From an uncultured Lachnospiraceae bacterium (lineage in GTDB: Bacteria > Bacillota > Clostridia > Lachnospirales > Lachnospiraceae), in contig CADBNQ010000082.1 of assembly GCA_902796045.1 (NCBI GenBank), forward strand, positions 1 through 35,103: a stretch of DNA of 35,103 bases, written 5' to 3'. Shown in pieces: positions 14,229-20,805 of this stretch. The notes beneath the pieces were generated by a model. It saw only the letters and a program-made list of their open reading frames with translations, made no database searches and was not told the DNA's origin. Numbering within the stretch: the first letter of the stretch is position 1; the number at the start of each line of letters is the position of its first letter. The position numbers and the translations under genes were made by a program.

Positions 14229-16619
14229 CTACTGTTCTTTTTTGTCTTCCTGCTTCTCTTCCTGTTTTTCGGTATTATTTCCCTGATTTTCCGGCTGACC
14301 GGCCTGTCCGGCCTCCTGAGCCTGATTGGCCTGACCTGCCTGCTGACCCTGATCCGGCTGTGCGGTTTGCTGGCTCTGATCCGGCTGTGTTGTCTGCTGG
14401 CCCTGATCCGGCTGGCCGGCCTGGTTGGCTTCCTGAGCCTGTTTTTGTTTTTCTGCTTCCTCGGCCTGCCTTTTCTTTTCTGCTTCTTTGGCCTCTTTGG
14501 CCTCCTTCTTTTTCCTGGCCTTGATCCACTCCTGGAACTCATCAGCGTCATAGTTTGCGTCAGGGTCCCAGGGGTGTCCCGTGTGAATCTCGTAAGCGTC
14601 AAGATCCCGCTGGGTCACCTTTTTATCAGGCTTTATGTCCAGTATGGGAAGGATCTTTTCCATACACTGACGCTGAAGGTCTACAGCCGGGCCGGCAGTT
14701 GCCTGATTATCCACATGGGGTTCATCGATCGTGACATAGATCATGACCTGGGGATCATTTGCAGGAGCAAAGCCCATAAAAGAGATATAATAGTTTTCTT
14801 TATCTCTGGGAATCTTCTCTGCGGTTCCGGTTTTCCCTCCAATAGAATAACCTGGGATCTGCGCCCTGATACCGGTTCCTGTCAGCACGGTCTCCGTCAG
14901 GTAATTCCGCAGTTTCCTTGATGTCTCATCGGAGACTGTACTTCGCACTGTCACTTTGTCCATATCCATGACGATGTCACCGTCAGATGACTGAATCTGT
15001 TTGACCACCCATGGTCTGTTATAGTCTCCACCGTTGATCAGAGAGGCGAATCCTGCCGCCATCTGGATCATGGAGCAGTTAAAGTTCTGTCCGAAAGCAT
15101 TGGTACAAAGAGTTACATCATTTTTATAGTTGGAAGCATTGTAGACAAGTCCGGAGGTATCTGCCTCACCAGGCAGGTCGATCCCTGTCTTTCTTCCGAA
15201 TCCGAACTGGTTCTGGTAATCATAGAAAACATCCGCGCCTTCCTTCTCGGCAATGGTCATCATGGCCACATTGCAGGATTTGGCAACAGCGTTTTTCAGC
15301 GACACAGCACCATGGACATGAGAACAGCCGATCCTCCTCTTCCCTACTGCCTTGGAGCCGTCACAGTAATAATCTTCATTTCCTTTCAGAACCCCGCTTT
15401 CAAAGCCGGCTGCCACAGTAAAGGGCTTGTAGGTGGATCCGGGCTCCTTGGTATCACTAATGATCGCATTTCGCCACAGCTGGTAGAAACCATCATAAAT
15501 GGTCTGCTGTTTTTCCTCCTCGTCCTTCTCTTCTTCCGTGTCTTCTTCTGCTTTATCTTTTTTCTTCTTCTTTTTTTTCTCTTCCGTCGTTGCCTCCGCT
15601 GCCTTCTCCTGTTCCACCTTCCTGGTGTAGGCCTTCATCTTATCAATCTCGGCCTGGGAGTACAGCATGGTCAGGTTTGCCTCATCCATGGGTTTGTTGA
15701 GATCATAGGGACGGGATCCGGCCATGGCCAGCACTTCACCGGTCCTGGGATCCATCACCAGGATATTGGTCTCTTTGCTCCCGACAGCCTCGTCAAAATG
15801 TTTCAGTTTATCCTCTATGATCTTCTGAATCTGAATGTCGATGGTGGAGACAACAGAATTACCATCAACTGCTTCTTTGACAGTCTGCTCCTGGGTCAGT
15901 TCTTCATTGAAATAATAATAGGACCTTCCATCTGTTCCATTCAGCTGGCTGTTGTACTGCTGTTCGATCCCCCAGTTTCCCTGATTGCCTGAGGAAGTAA
16001 AGCCCAGCACTCTGCATGCCAGTGTGTTATAGGGATAGATCCTTCTGAAGCTTTCCTCAAACATCACCCCTGTCACATGTCTGGCCTGGAGAATCTCCGC
16101 CTTTACGGCGTCAGGAGTCCCGGCATCAAAGGACTGATCCTTCTTTTCCACAAACTCGTTGAAGGCTTCAACCTGCTCGTAGGTAAGCTCTTTGTTTTCT
16201 TCTTTATAGACCACATAGTAGGAATTCTTGTTCCGGACGATCTTGTCTCTCAGTTTCTTTTCATCCAGGTTCAGGTATTTTACCAGAGCATTCACGGTCG
16301 CATCCAGGGTTTCCCTGGGGCTGGTGTTGTTTTGCACGATATTCTTCGGCTCAAGGACAAGCGTATACACCTTCTCATTGGTGGCGAGGATATTACCGCT
16401 CCGGTCATAGATTTTTCCGCGCTCATAGGCAATGGTCGTGCTTGTATGATTCTGCTGTCCCAGCACGATGGTGCTGAACCTGCTTCCGTCTTTTACATTC
16501 CAGTAGATCAGCCTTCCTATCAAAAGTAAAAAGAGGCAAAGGATACCTAAAAATACGTAACACAGATTGCCTCTCATTTTTGCAGTCAGGCGTCTTACTG
16601 ACCGTCTTTTATCTGCCAT
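14229..16619 (-). CDS. Class B penicillin-binding protein (FtsI/PBP2B-like transpeptidase)
   Basis: Septal peptidoglycan transpeptidase partner of FtsW, anchored in the membrane with its catalytic domain outside. The 796-residue product has one membrane span (about 19-40), an N-terminal dimerisation domain with RGKIYDRSGNILATN (67-81), and a transpeptidase domain with the active-site S395-T-Y-K398, S448-C-N450 and K596-T-G598. Two low-complexity parts are unusual: a Lys/Glu-rich insertion (about 335-373) just before the active-site serine, and a C-terminal tail (about 700-796) with 9-residue Gln/Pro repeats. No PASTA domain is present, which argues against SpoVD. It starts 13 bases after the ftsL-like gene; AGGTGG precedes the ATG. 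Confidence 0.92.
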   Translation of the reverse strand: MADKRRSVRRLTAKMRGNLCYVFLGILCLFLLLIGRLIYWNVKDGSRFSTIVLGQQNHTSTTIAYERGKIYDRSGNILATNEKVYTLVLEPKNIVQNNTSPRETLDATVNALVKYLNLDEKKLRDKIVRNKNSYYVVYKEENKELTYEQVEAFNEFVEKKDQSFDAGTPDAVKAEILQARHVTGVMFEESFRRIYPYNTLACRVLGFTSSGNQGNWGIEQQYNSQLNGTDGRSYYYFNEELTQEQTVKEAVDGNSVVSTIDIQIQKIIEDKLKHFDEAVGSKETNILVMDPRTGEVLAMAGSRPYDLNKPMDEANLTMLYSQAEIDKMKAYTRKVEQEKAAEATTEEKKKKKKKDKAEEDTEEEKDEEEKQQTIYDGFYQLWRNAIISDTKEPGSTYKPFTVAAGFESGVLKGNEDYYCDGSKAVGKRRIGCSHVHGAVSLKNAVAKSCNVAMMTIAEKEGADVFYDYQNQFGFGRKTGIDLPGEADTSGLVYNASNYKNDVTLCTNAFGQNFNCSMIQMAAGFASLINGGDYNRPWVVKQIQSSDGDIVMDMDKVTVRSTVSDETSRKLRNYLTETVLTGTGIRAQIPGYSIGGKTGTAEKIPRDKENYYISFMGFAPANDPQVMIYVTIDEPHVDNQATAGPAVDLQRQCMEKILPILDIKPDKKVTQRDLDAYEIHTGHPWDPDANYDADEFQEWIKARKKKEAKEAKEAEKKRQAEEAEKQKQAQEANQAGQPDQGQQTTQPDQSQQTAQPDQGQQAGQANQAQEAGQAGQPENQGNNTEKQEEKQEDKKEQ
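14280..14441 (-). repeat. 27-bp tandem repeat encoding 9-residue Gln-rich units in the PBP tail
   Basis: Six consecutive 9-residue units (PBP residues 727-780) share the pattern Q-x-x-Q-x-x-x-x-x, for example QPDQGQQTT and QPDQSQQTA. At DNA level the plus-strand CTGATCCGGCTG segment recurs at 14349, 14376 and 14403, exactly 27 bases apart; the outer units have diverged. Such repeats can change copy number without breaking the frame. Confidence 0.85.
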
Positions 16620-16632
16620 AATTCCACCTGTT

Positions 16633-17166
16633 TTATCTGCCTGTATCTACACTGTCATATTGTCTCATATAGTCATCGTTATCATCTGCATAATACAATA
16701 TATGGTCTGAGTCAGGATAGACGAGACCAAGCTTATTCATAGCATAAGTTCGTATATCTTCAAGATTGGTTGCCTTATCGATTTCATTCTTCAGGGCTGT
16801 CTGCTTTCCCTGCAGCCTTGTCCTTTCTTCCTTCAGGGTGGTAATCTGACCACCCAGGTCATGAAGTACTACTGTACCCCTTACATAAAAGATGGCACTT
16901 GCAATGATAACGAAAGCAGCGACTGTCAGTATCACCGTGTACTTCCAGTCAAAATCAAGAGCATTCTCTGCTTTCCGGCGCCGGCGGGGCTTTCGGGATG
17001 GAGGAGAAAGAGGATAGGGAACAGTCTTTCTTGCCGGGCTGATGCCGCCAGCGGCAATCCCCGTCTGCGGAATCTGGAAATCATCGTCCTGAAAGGGGAT
17101 CTCCAGTTTTCTCACAGCATTTCCATAGATGTAATTATAACGATCTGATGTGTTGTTTAATGGCAT
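16633..17166 (-). CDS. ftsL: FtsL/DivIC-like septum formation protein
   Basis: Small bitopic divisome protein, expected to bind FtsQ/DivIB and the FtsW-PBP pair. The 177-residue product has a long cytoplasmic part with a Pro/Arg-rich stretch (RKPRRRRK near 60), one membrane span (about 76-98), an extracellular coiled coil (LGGQITTLKEERTRLQGKQT) and the typical closing motif NLEDIRTYAMNKLGLVYPDS. I chose the ATG at 17166 (MPLNNTSDRY), with AAGGAG seven bases upstream. Identity rests on architecture and position between rsmH and the PBP, since FtsL sequences are poorly conserved. Its cytoplasmic domain is longer than in typical FtsL proteins of about 120 residues. Confidence 0.8.
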   Translation of the reverse strand: MPLNNTSDRYNYIYGNAVRKLEIPFQDDDFQIPQTGIAAGGISPARKTVPYPLSPPSRKPRRRRKAENALDFDWKYTVILTVAAFVIIASAIFYVRGTVVLHDLGGQITTLKEERTRLQGKQTALKNEIDKATNLEDIRTYAMNKLGLVYPDSDHILYYADDNDDYMRQYDSVDTGR

Positions 17167-17215
17167 GTTCTTTCTCCTTACGGCCTCTCTCACGCAGCCT
17201 CATGGTTAATATGTA

Positions 17216-18154
17216 TTATCTGATTCTTTCAAATACTCTCAGTTTCGCACTTCTCGACCGGCTGTTTTCTTCCATCTCCCTGTCACCGGGAACAAGGGGT
17301 TTTCTTGTGATGACTTTCCCTTTAGAGCGCCGCCCACAGGTACATACCGGAAAATCCGGCGGGCAGATGCAGGGATTCTCACAGGTCCTGAAGGTATTCT
17401 TGACAATGCGGTCTTCCAGAGAATGGAAGGTGATCACACAAATCCTGCCCCTGTCCTCGAGCAGATCAATCATCTCCTCAAGGTGGTTCTTCAGTACGGA
17501 CAATTCCTGGTTCAGCTCAATGCGGATCGCCTGAAATGTCCTCTTGGCTGGGTGACCGGAACCTGCCCTGGCTTTGCCGGGAATAGCTTCTCTGATGATC
17601 TCAGTCAGCTCACCAGTGGTCTCTACGGGATGCTTCTGTCTGGCCATGACGATATGTCTGGCGATGCTTCTGGCATACCGTTCCTCACCATAATTCCTGA
17701 TGATCCCTGCCAGTTCCTTCTCACTGTAACCGTTCACAATGTCTCTGGCTGTCCTGTCCTGTCTCTGGTCCATCCTCATATCCAGGGGGGCATCCTCTCT
17801 GTATGTAAATCCCCGCTCAGGCTTGTCCAGCTGGTAGGAGGAAACACCCAGATCAAGGAGTATGCCATCCACTCCTGATATGGACAGATCTTTAAGGATC
17901 CGGCCCATCTGAGAATAATTATCCCTGACGATGGTGACCCGGTCAGCATAAGGGGCCAGCCGTTTTCCTGCTGCTTCTATCGCATCTCCGTCCTGGTCGA
18001 TGCCGATCAGGCGCCCCCCGGAGCCAAGCCTGGCTGCTATCTCGGAGGAATGGCCTCCTCCTCCCAGAGTCCCGTCCACGTATATCCCGTCCGGCCGGAT
18101 GTTCAGCAGGCGGATGGTCTCCTCAGGCATGATCGGCCTGTGCATAAACTCCAT
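17216..18154 (-). CDS. rsmH: 16S rRNA m4C1402 methyltransferase RsmH (MraW)
   Basis: SAM-dependent enzyme methylating the N4 of C1402 in the decoding centre of 16S rRNA. The product is 312 residues. MEFMHRPIMPEETIRLL at the start, the SAM-binding YVDGTLGGGGHS (about 27-38) and LIGIDQDGDAI, plus DGILLDLGVSSYQLD and the late ICVITFHSLEDRIVK, are family signatures. I placed the start at the ATG at 18154 because AGGAGG lies six bases upstream; the ATG two codons earlier directly abuts that site. It is 29 bases after mraZ, the standard dcw order. Confidence 0.97.
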   Translation of the reverse strand: MEFMHRPIMPEETIRLLNIRPDGIYVDGTLGGGGHSSEIAARLGSGGRLIGIDQDGDAIEAAGKRLAPYADRVTIVRDNYSQMGRILKDLSISGVDGILLDLGVSSYQLDKPERGFTYREDAPLDMRMDQRQDRTARDIVNGYSEKELAGIIRNYGEERYARSIARHIVMARQKHPVETTGELTEIIREAIPGKARAGSGHPAKRTFQAIRIELNQELSVLKNHLEEMIDLLEDRGRICVITFHSLEDRIVKNTFRTCENPCICPPDFPVCTCGRRSKGKVITRKPLVPGDREMEENSRSRSAKLRVFERIR

Positions 18155-18183
18155 AGACATCCTCCTATCTTCAGCGGCAGAGA

Positions 18184-18606
18184 TCAGAATTCAAGCTCAC
18201 CAGCGATATCTTCAATAGAATCCATGTCTGCATTCTGGTATGCCTCGTACCTTGCGGTGCTCCAGATCTCGATCTTGTCTGATACACCCAGAACGGTCAC
18301 GTCCCTGTCAATCTCTGCAAAAGCTCTAAGAACCGGCGGGATCAGGAAACGTCCCTGCTTGTCTGTGTCACAATCCATGGAACTTCCTATAAAATACCGT
18401 TTCAGTCTCCGTGCCTTTGCCGAGGAGGTGGGAAGTCTGTTCAGCTTATCTGAAAACTCTGTCCAGGCTTCCGGCGTAAATATATAAAGGCATCCGTCAA
18501 GCCCCTTTGTGATCACGAAGTGCGGTCCCAGTTCTTCTCTGATACGTACAGGGAGAATCAATCTTCCTTTCGTATCCAGTCCATGCTGAAATTCTCCCTG
18601 AAACAT
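18184..18606 (-). CDS. mraZ: Transcriptional regulator MraZ
   Basis: Ring-forming DNA-binding protein of the AbrB/SpoVT superfamily that regulates the dcw cluster, including its own promoter. The 140-residue product has the expected length and two repeated modules, each with the D-x-K-G-R signature: LDTKGRLILPVRIREELG and CDTDKQGRFLIPPVLRAFA. The start is the ATG at 18606 (MFQGEFQHGL), preceded by AAGGTGG; the frame extends upstream to 18669, but that part covers the operator and is not MraZ-like. Four AAAGTG[G/T] boxes lie between 18645 and 18692, which supports autoregulation. Confidence 0.96.
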   Translation of the reverse strand: MFQGEFQHGLDTKGRLILPVRIREELGPHFVITKGLDGCLYIFTPEAWTEFSDKLNRLPTSSAKARRLKRYFIGSSMDCDTDKQGRFLIPPVLRAFAEIDRDVTVLGVSDKIEIWSTARYEAYQNADMDSIEDIAGELEF

Positions 18607-18644
18607 GGTTCCACCTTCTCTCCGACAGTTCACTCTGAGGCGCT

Positions 18645-18692
18645 CCACTTTATACCCCATATCCGACACTTTACACCACTTTTCACCACTTT
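18645..18692 (-). promoter_or_regulatory. MraZ operator: four AAAGTG[G/T] boxes
   Basis: On the minus strand AAAGTGG occurs at 18686-18692, 18676-18682 and 18645-18651, and AAAGTGT at 18666-18672. The first three are exactly 10 bp apart; the fourth is 21 bp further on. AAAGTG[T/G] box arrays are the described MraZ-binding pattern in some Gram-positive lineages. They cover the predicted transcript start and the first 45 or so transcribed bases, as expected for repression by occlusion. Confidence 0.85.
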
Positions 18693-18696
18693 CTAT

Positions 18697-18725
18697 ATTT
18701 TAACGCAGGATGATTCATATTGCAA
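18697..18725 (-). promoter_or_regulatory. mraZ promoter
   Basis: On the minus strand TTGCAA (18720-18725), 17 bases, then TAAAAT (18697-18702). The predicted start near 18690 falls in the first MraZ box. It drives mraZ-rsmH-ftsL-PBP and possibly the later genes. Confidence 0.72.
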
Positions 18726-18776
18726 TAGCGAAATATTAAAAATAGAAGGGTTTTGTAACATTTTTTTAATAAAACA

Positions 18777-18794
18777 AAGTCCGCAAGCGGACTT
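18777..18794 (-). terminator. Intrinsic terminator upstream of the mraZ promoter
   Basis: AAGTCCGC and GCGGACTT form an 8-bp perfect stem with a 2-base spacer, followed on the minus strand by TTTGTTTTATT (the first T pairs within the stem region). It would stop transcripts that escape the ABC exporter terminator or start within element B. Confidence 0.65.
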
Positions 18795-18809
18795 CAACTC
18801 CCCTGTCCC

Positions 18810-18863
18810 TCAATCTTGAGAAATAAGCGCAGCAGGACTTTGCGCGCCGCCGCACGGCAGCAT
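18810..18863 (-). other. Possible 17-codon ORF in element B
   Basis: An AAAGGAAGG site (18869-18877) precedes an ATG in the loop of the inner hairpin. The frame encodes MLPCGGAQSPAALISQD and ends in TGA at 18810. This repeats the layout of the mini-ORF in the mraY leader. No promoter was identified directly upstream, so transcription would need readthrough from the ABC exporter operon. Confidence 0.3.
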
Positions 18864-18891
18864 AGCTGCCTTCCTTTGTGCGGCGTGTGCA
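18841..18891 (-). repeat. Composite hairpin element B
   Basis: A perfect 8-bp outer stem (18848-18855 with 18878-18885, CGCCGCAC/GTGCGGCG) extends with one bulge and two G-U pairs to 18841/18891. In transcript order it encloses an unpaired AAAGGAA and a 6-bp inner hairpin GGCAGC-TAT-GCTGCC (18856-18870). No T-run follows. Layout and the unpaired motif match element A at 14143-14183, while the stems differ. A small palindrome CTCAA-TC-TTGAG lies beside it at 18809-18820. Confidence 0.75.
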
Positions 18892-18903
18892 TCACCCGGA
18901 GGG

Positions 18904-18943
18904 TTTTATCTCATAGGAAATCGATGTTTCCTATGAGATAAAA
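18904..18943. repeat. 17-bp perfect inverted repeat
   Basis: TTTTATCTCATAGGAAA (18904-18920) and its exact complement (18927-18943) flank a 6-base loop. It abuts the exporter terminator on one side and element B on the other, with CCCTCCGGGTGATGC (minus strand) as linker. No T-run stands outside the stem, so it is not a standard terminator; it may be part of a larger dispersed repeat. Confidence 0.8.
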
Positions 18944-18971
18944 AAAGAAGCGCCAAACGACGCTTCTTTTT
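18942..18971 (-). terminator. Terminator of the polysaccharide ABC exporter operon
   Basis: GAAGCG and CGCTTC (18947-18952 with 18961-18966), extended by A-T pairs to 18942/18971, form a stem with an 8-base loop followed on the minus strand by a run of T. It lies 34 bases past the stop of the ATPase gene. The A and T runs on both sides could let it work in both directions. Confidence 0.82.
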
Positions 18972-19004
18972 GAGTAAAAATGATATGGCAGATACTCTGT
19001 ATCA

Positions 19005-19823
19005 TTATTTCATAAAATCCATATAGACCGGCAATACCACTTCCGGCTTGTCCAGCATAACAATCTCTCCATCATGCATCCACATGATCTGGTCACAGAG
19101 ATCCTCAAGGGTAGACATACTGTGAGAGACGATCACGACCGTCCTGTCCCGCTTGGAGATCAGCTCTTTCATCTTGTTGTAACTCTTCTTCCGGAACTTC
19201 TGGTCACCCACGCTCAGCACCTCATCGATCAGCATGATCTCTGTCTCCAGGATCGCTGTGATGGAGAAGGCCAGCTTGGAGTACATACCACTGGAATAGG
19301 TCCGGACCGGCATGTCAATAAAGTTGCCGATATCCGCAAAGGCAATGATCTCAGACATCTTCTCGCCAATCTCTGCCTTGTCGAAGCCAAGCAGGAGTCC
19401 TGACAACAGGATATTCTCCCTTCCTGAGAGTTCTTTATCAAAACCGACGCCTATGGACAGGAGGGATATGCTGTGCCCATGGAGGTCGATCTCTCCGGTG
19501 TCAGCTGAAAAGATGCCGGCAATAGCACGGAGCATGGTGGACTTCCCGCTGCCGTTCTTGCCTGTGATACCGAGAATCTGTCCCTCCGGCACCTCAAAGG
19601 AAACATTGTTGACAGCCCTGAAGACCTCTCTCTGAACCTTCTTCAATGAGAAAAAATTCTGCTTGACGGACCCGGCCTTGAGGCTTCTGTAGTCTATACA
19701 GACATTTCTTACGCTGATCGCGCTTTCTCTTTCTGAGAAAGGGGTCTCATCTGCGTCCTGCCTGATTGAGGGACTGTTCCCGATGATATCAGCATGCTCA
19801 TCAAATACATCTGTTCTGGTCAT
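19005..19823 (-). CDS. Polysaccharide/teichoic-acid export ABC ATPase (TagH/RfbE/KpsT-like)
   Basis: ATPase of an ABC-2 exporter that moves a lipid-linked cell-surface glycan across the membrane. In the 272-residue product Walker A GKNGSGKST is at 88-96, the signature YSSGM at 176-180, Walker B IMLIDE at 196-201 and the switch histidine in IVSHS at 234. The N-terminal segment around VCIDYRSLKAGSVKQ and the stretch LLSIGVGFDKELSGRENI are characteristic of this subgroup. There is no C-terminal carbohydrate-binding or membrane extension. AGGAG precedes the ATG at 19823. It follows its permease by 18 bases; no glycosyltransferase genes are nearby, so the glycan is unknown. Confidence 0.9.
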   Translation of the reverse strand: MTRTDVFDEHADIIGNSPSIRQDADETPFSERESAISVRNVCIDYRSLKAGSVKQNFFSLKKVQREVFRAVNNVSFEVPEGQILGITGKNGSGKSTMLRAIAGIFSADTGEIDLHGHSISLLSIGVGFDKELSGRENILLSGLLLGFDKAEIGEKMSEIIAFADIGNFIDMPVRTYSSGMYSKLAFSITAILETEIMLIDEVLSVGDQKFRKKSYNKMKELISKRDRTVVIVSHSMSTLEDLCDQIMWMHDGEIVMLDKPEVVLPVYMDFMK

Positions 19824-19841
19824 AATACGCTCCTGTTTTTA

Positions 19842-20624
19842 CTAAATGACTTTTACATAACTGTTCTCATTGCGGTAGATCTGCCTTACACCAAGAATAG
19901 CGATAATAAGACTGATGACCATCCAGATGATGATCCAGGTCATGTTGGGACTCTCCCCGTACAGAAGGCACTTTCTGACCCCGGTGATCACGATCGCCAT
20001 GGGATTGCACTTCATCAAGAGCGGTACATACTGGGGAGGCAGTCTTTTTTCAATGTTAAAGAAAATGCCGGTCATGAAATAAGCCATTCGCAGAATAATG
20101 CTTGTGACATTCTCAAGATCCTGGAGGAACACACCGTAATGGAGCAGGTGCGTCATCAGGGCAAAGGTAAAAAGGAAAAGTAATGCCATCTCCGGGATGA
20201 GATATATCACTCTCCAGGTCAGCTGGACCCTGAAATATACGATCATGATCAGGATAACAACCCAGGAAAAAAGCATCTTGTACCCATTGAAAATCATCTT
20301 GGTGACAAGCAGGATAAACTTGGGCAGATATACCTTTGTCACAATCGCTTTATTGTTGCGCATGATCTTGACACTCTGGACGATACACCTGTTGAAGAAG
20401 TCCCACAAGGTAAGACCTACGAAAATAAACAGGGGAAAGTTCGGTTCCTTGGCATCAAAAACCACGCCGAAAATAAAGGCATAGATCAGCATGAAGCAAA
20501 AAGGTTCCAGTACCCACCAGATCCAGTTCAGATAGGAGTTTGCTATCTCAGATTTAAGTGAGGACTTTGCTGACTGAATGGAATATTTGTAATGACTCTT
20601 TAAATCTCTCCAAAATCTTTTCAT
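19842..20624 (-). CDS. ABC-2 polysaccharide export permease (TagG/RfbA/KpsM-like)
   Basis: Membrane half of the exporter formed with the ATPase that follows. The 260-residue product has a basic amphipathic N-terminus (KSHYKYSIQSAKSSLKSEIA), then WIWWVLEPFCFMLIYAFIFG, the classic start of this permease family, and about six membrane spans. The late segment YFMTGIFFNIEKRLPPQY followed by NPMAIVITGVR is also family-typical. GGAGG lies six bases before the ATG at 20624, and a strong promoter sits just upstream. The gene pair ends at a clear terminator, so it is a two-gene unit. Confidence 0.9.
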   Translation of the reverse strand: MKRFWRDLKSHYKYSIQSAKSSLKSEIANSYLNWIWWVLEPFCFMLIYAFIFGVVFDAKEPNFPLFIFVGLTLWDFFNRCIVQSVKIMRNNKAIVTKVYLPKFILLVTKMIFNGYKMLFSWVVILIMIVYFRVQLTWRVIYLIPEMALLFLFTFALMTHLLHYGVFLQDLENVTSIILRMAYFMTGIFFNIEKRLPPQYVPLLMKCNPMAIVITGVRKCLLYGESPNMTWIIIWMVISLIIAILGVRQIYRNENSYVKVI

Positions 20625-20659
20625 GTTTTCCTCCGATTAACCCACCGAAAATCTAACGA

Positions 20660-20688
20660 ATTATAGCATACTTAGTCATTTTTAGCAA
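20660..20688 (-). promoter_or_regulatory. Promoter of the polysaccharide ABC exporter operon
   Basis: On the minus strand TTGCTA (20683-20688), 17 bases, then a perfect TATAAT (20660-20665) preceded by TGC (extended -10). The predicted start near 20653 gives a short leader of about 28 bases. Confidence 0.78.
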
Positions 20689-20717
20689 GGATTATCAGGC
20701 AGGAGACAAAAAAAGTA

Positions 20718-20746
20718 TGTACTTTGGTCCTGTTTTTAGATATAAT
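20718..20746 (+). promoter_or_regulatory. lgt-ychF promoter
   Basis: A perfect TATAAT (20741-20746) lies 17 bases after a weak TGTACT (20718-20723). The predicted start is near 20753. The leader begins with a 7-bp hairpin CTCAGAA/TTCTGAG (20761-20779) just before the AAGGAA ribosome site. Confidence 0.55.
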
Positions 20747-20805
20747 AGGATGATATCAGGCTCAGAAACATCTTCTGAGAAATCGCAATAAAGGAAGTGT
20801 CATCT

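Larger units (their letters stand above)
18794..18892 (-). other. Possible 32-codon basic ORF across element B
   Basis: An ATG at 18892 opens a 32-codon frame (beginning MHTPHKGR, rich in Arg, Lys and Leu) that runs through the whole element B hairpin and ends in TGA at 18794. It lacks a clear ribosome site. It overlaps the shorter frame at 18810-18863 in a different phase, so at most one is likely to matter. Confidence 0.2.

Noticed and set aside
14211..14921. Plus-strand frame coding a Leu/Phe-rich, membrane-like product
   Set aside because: It is the antisense of the Gln/Lys-rich repeat tail of the PBP; the hydrophobic look follows from complementing CAG/AAG-type codons.
18607..18669. N-terminal extension of mraZ by 21 codons
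   Set aside because: It covers an MraZ box and the ribosome site, and MraZ proteins begin with the M-F-x-G-E/Q pattern found at 18606.
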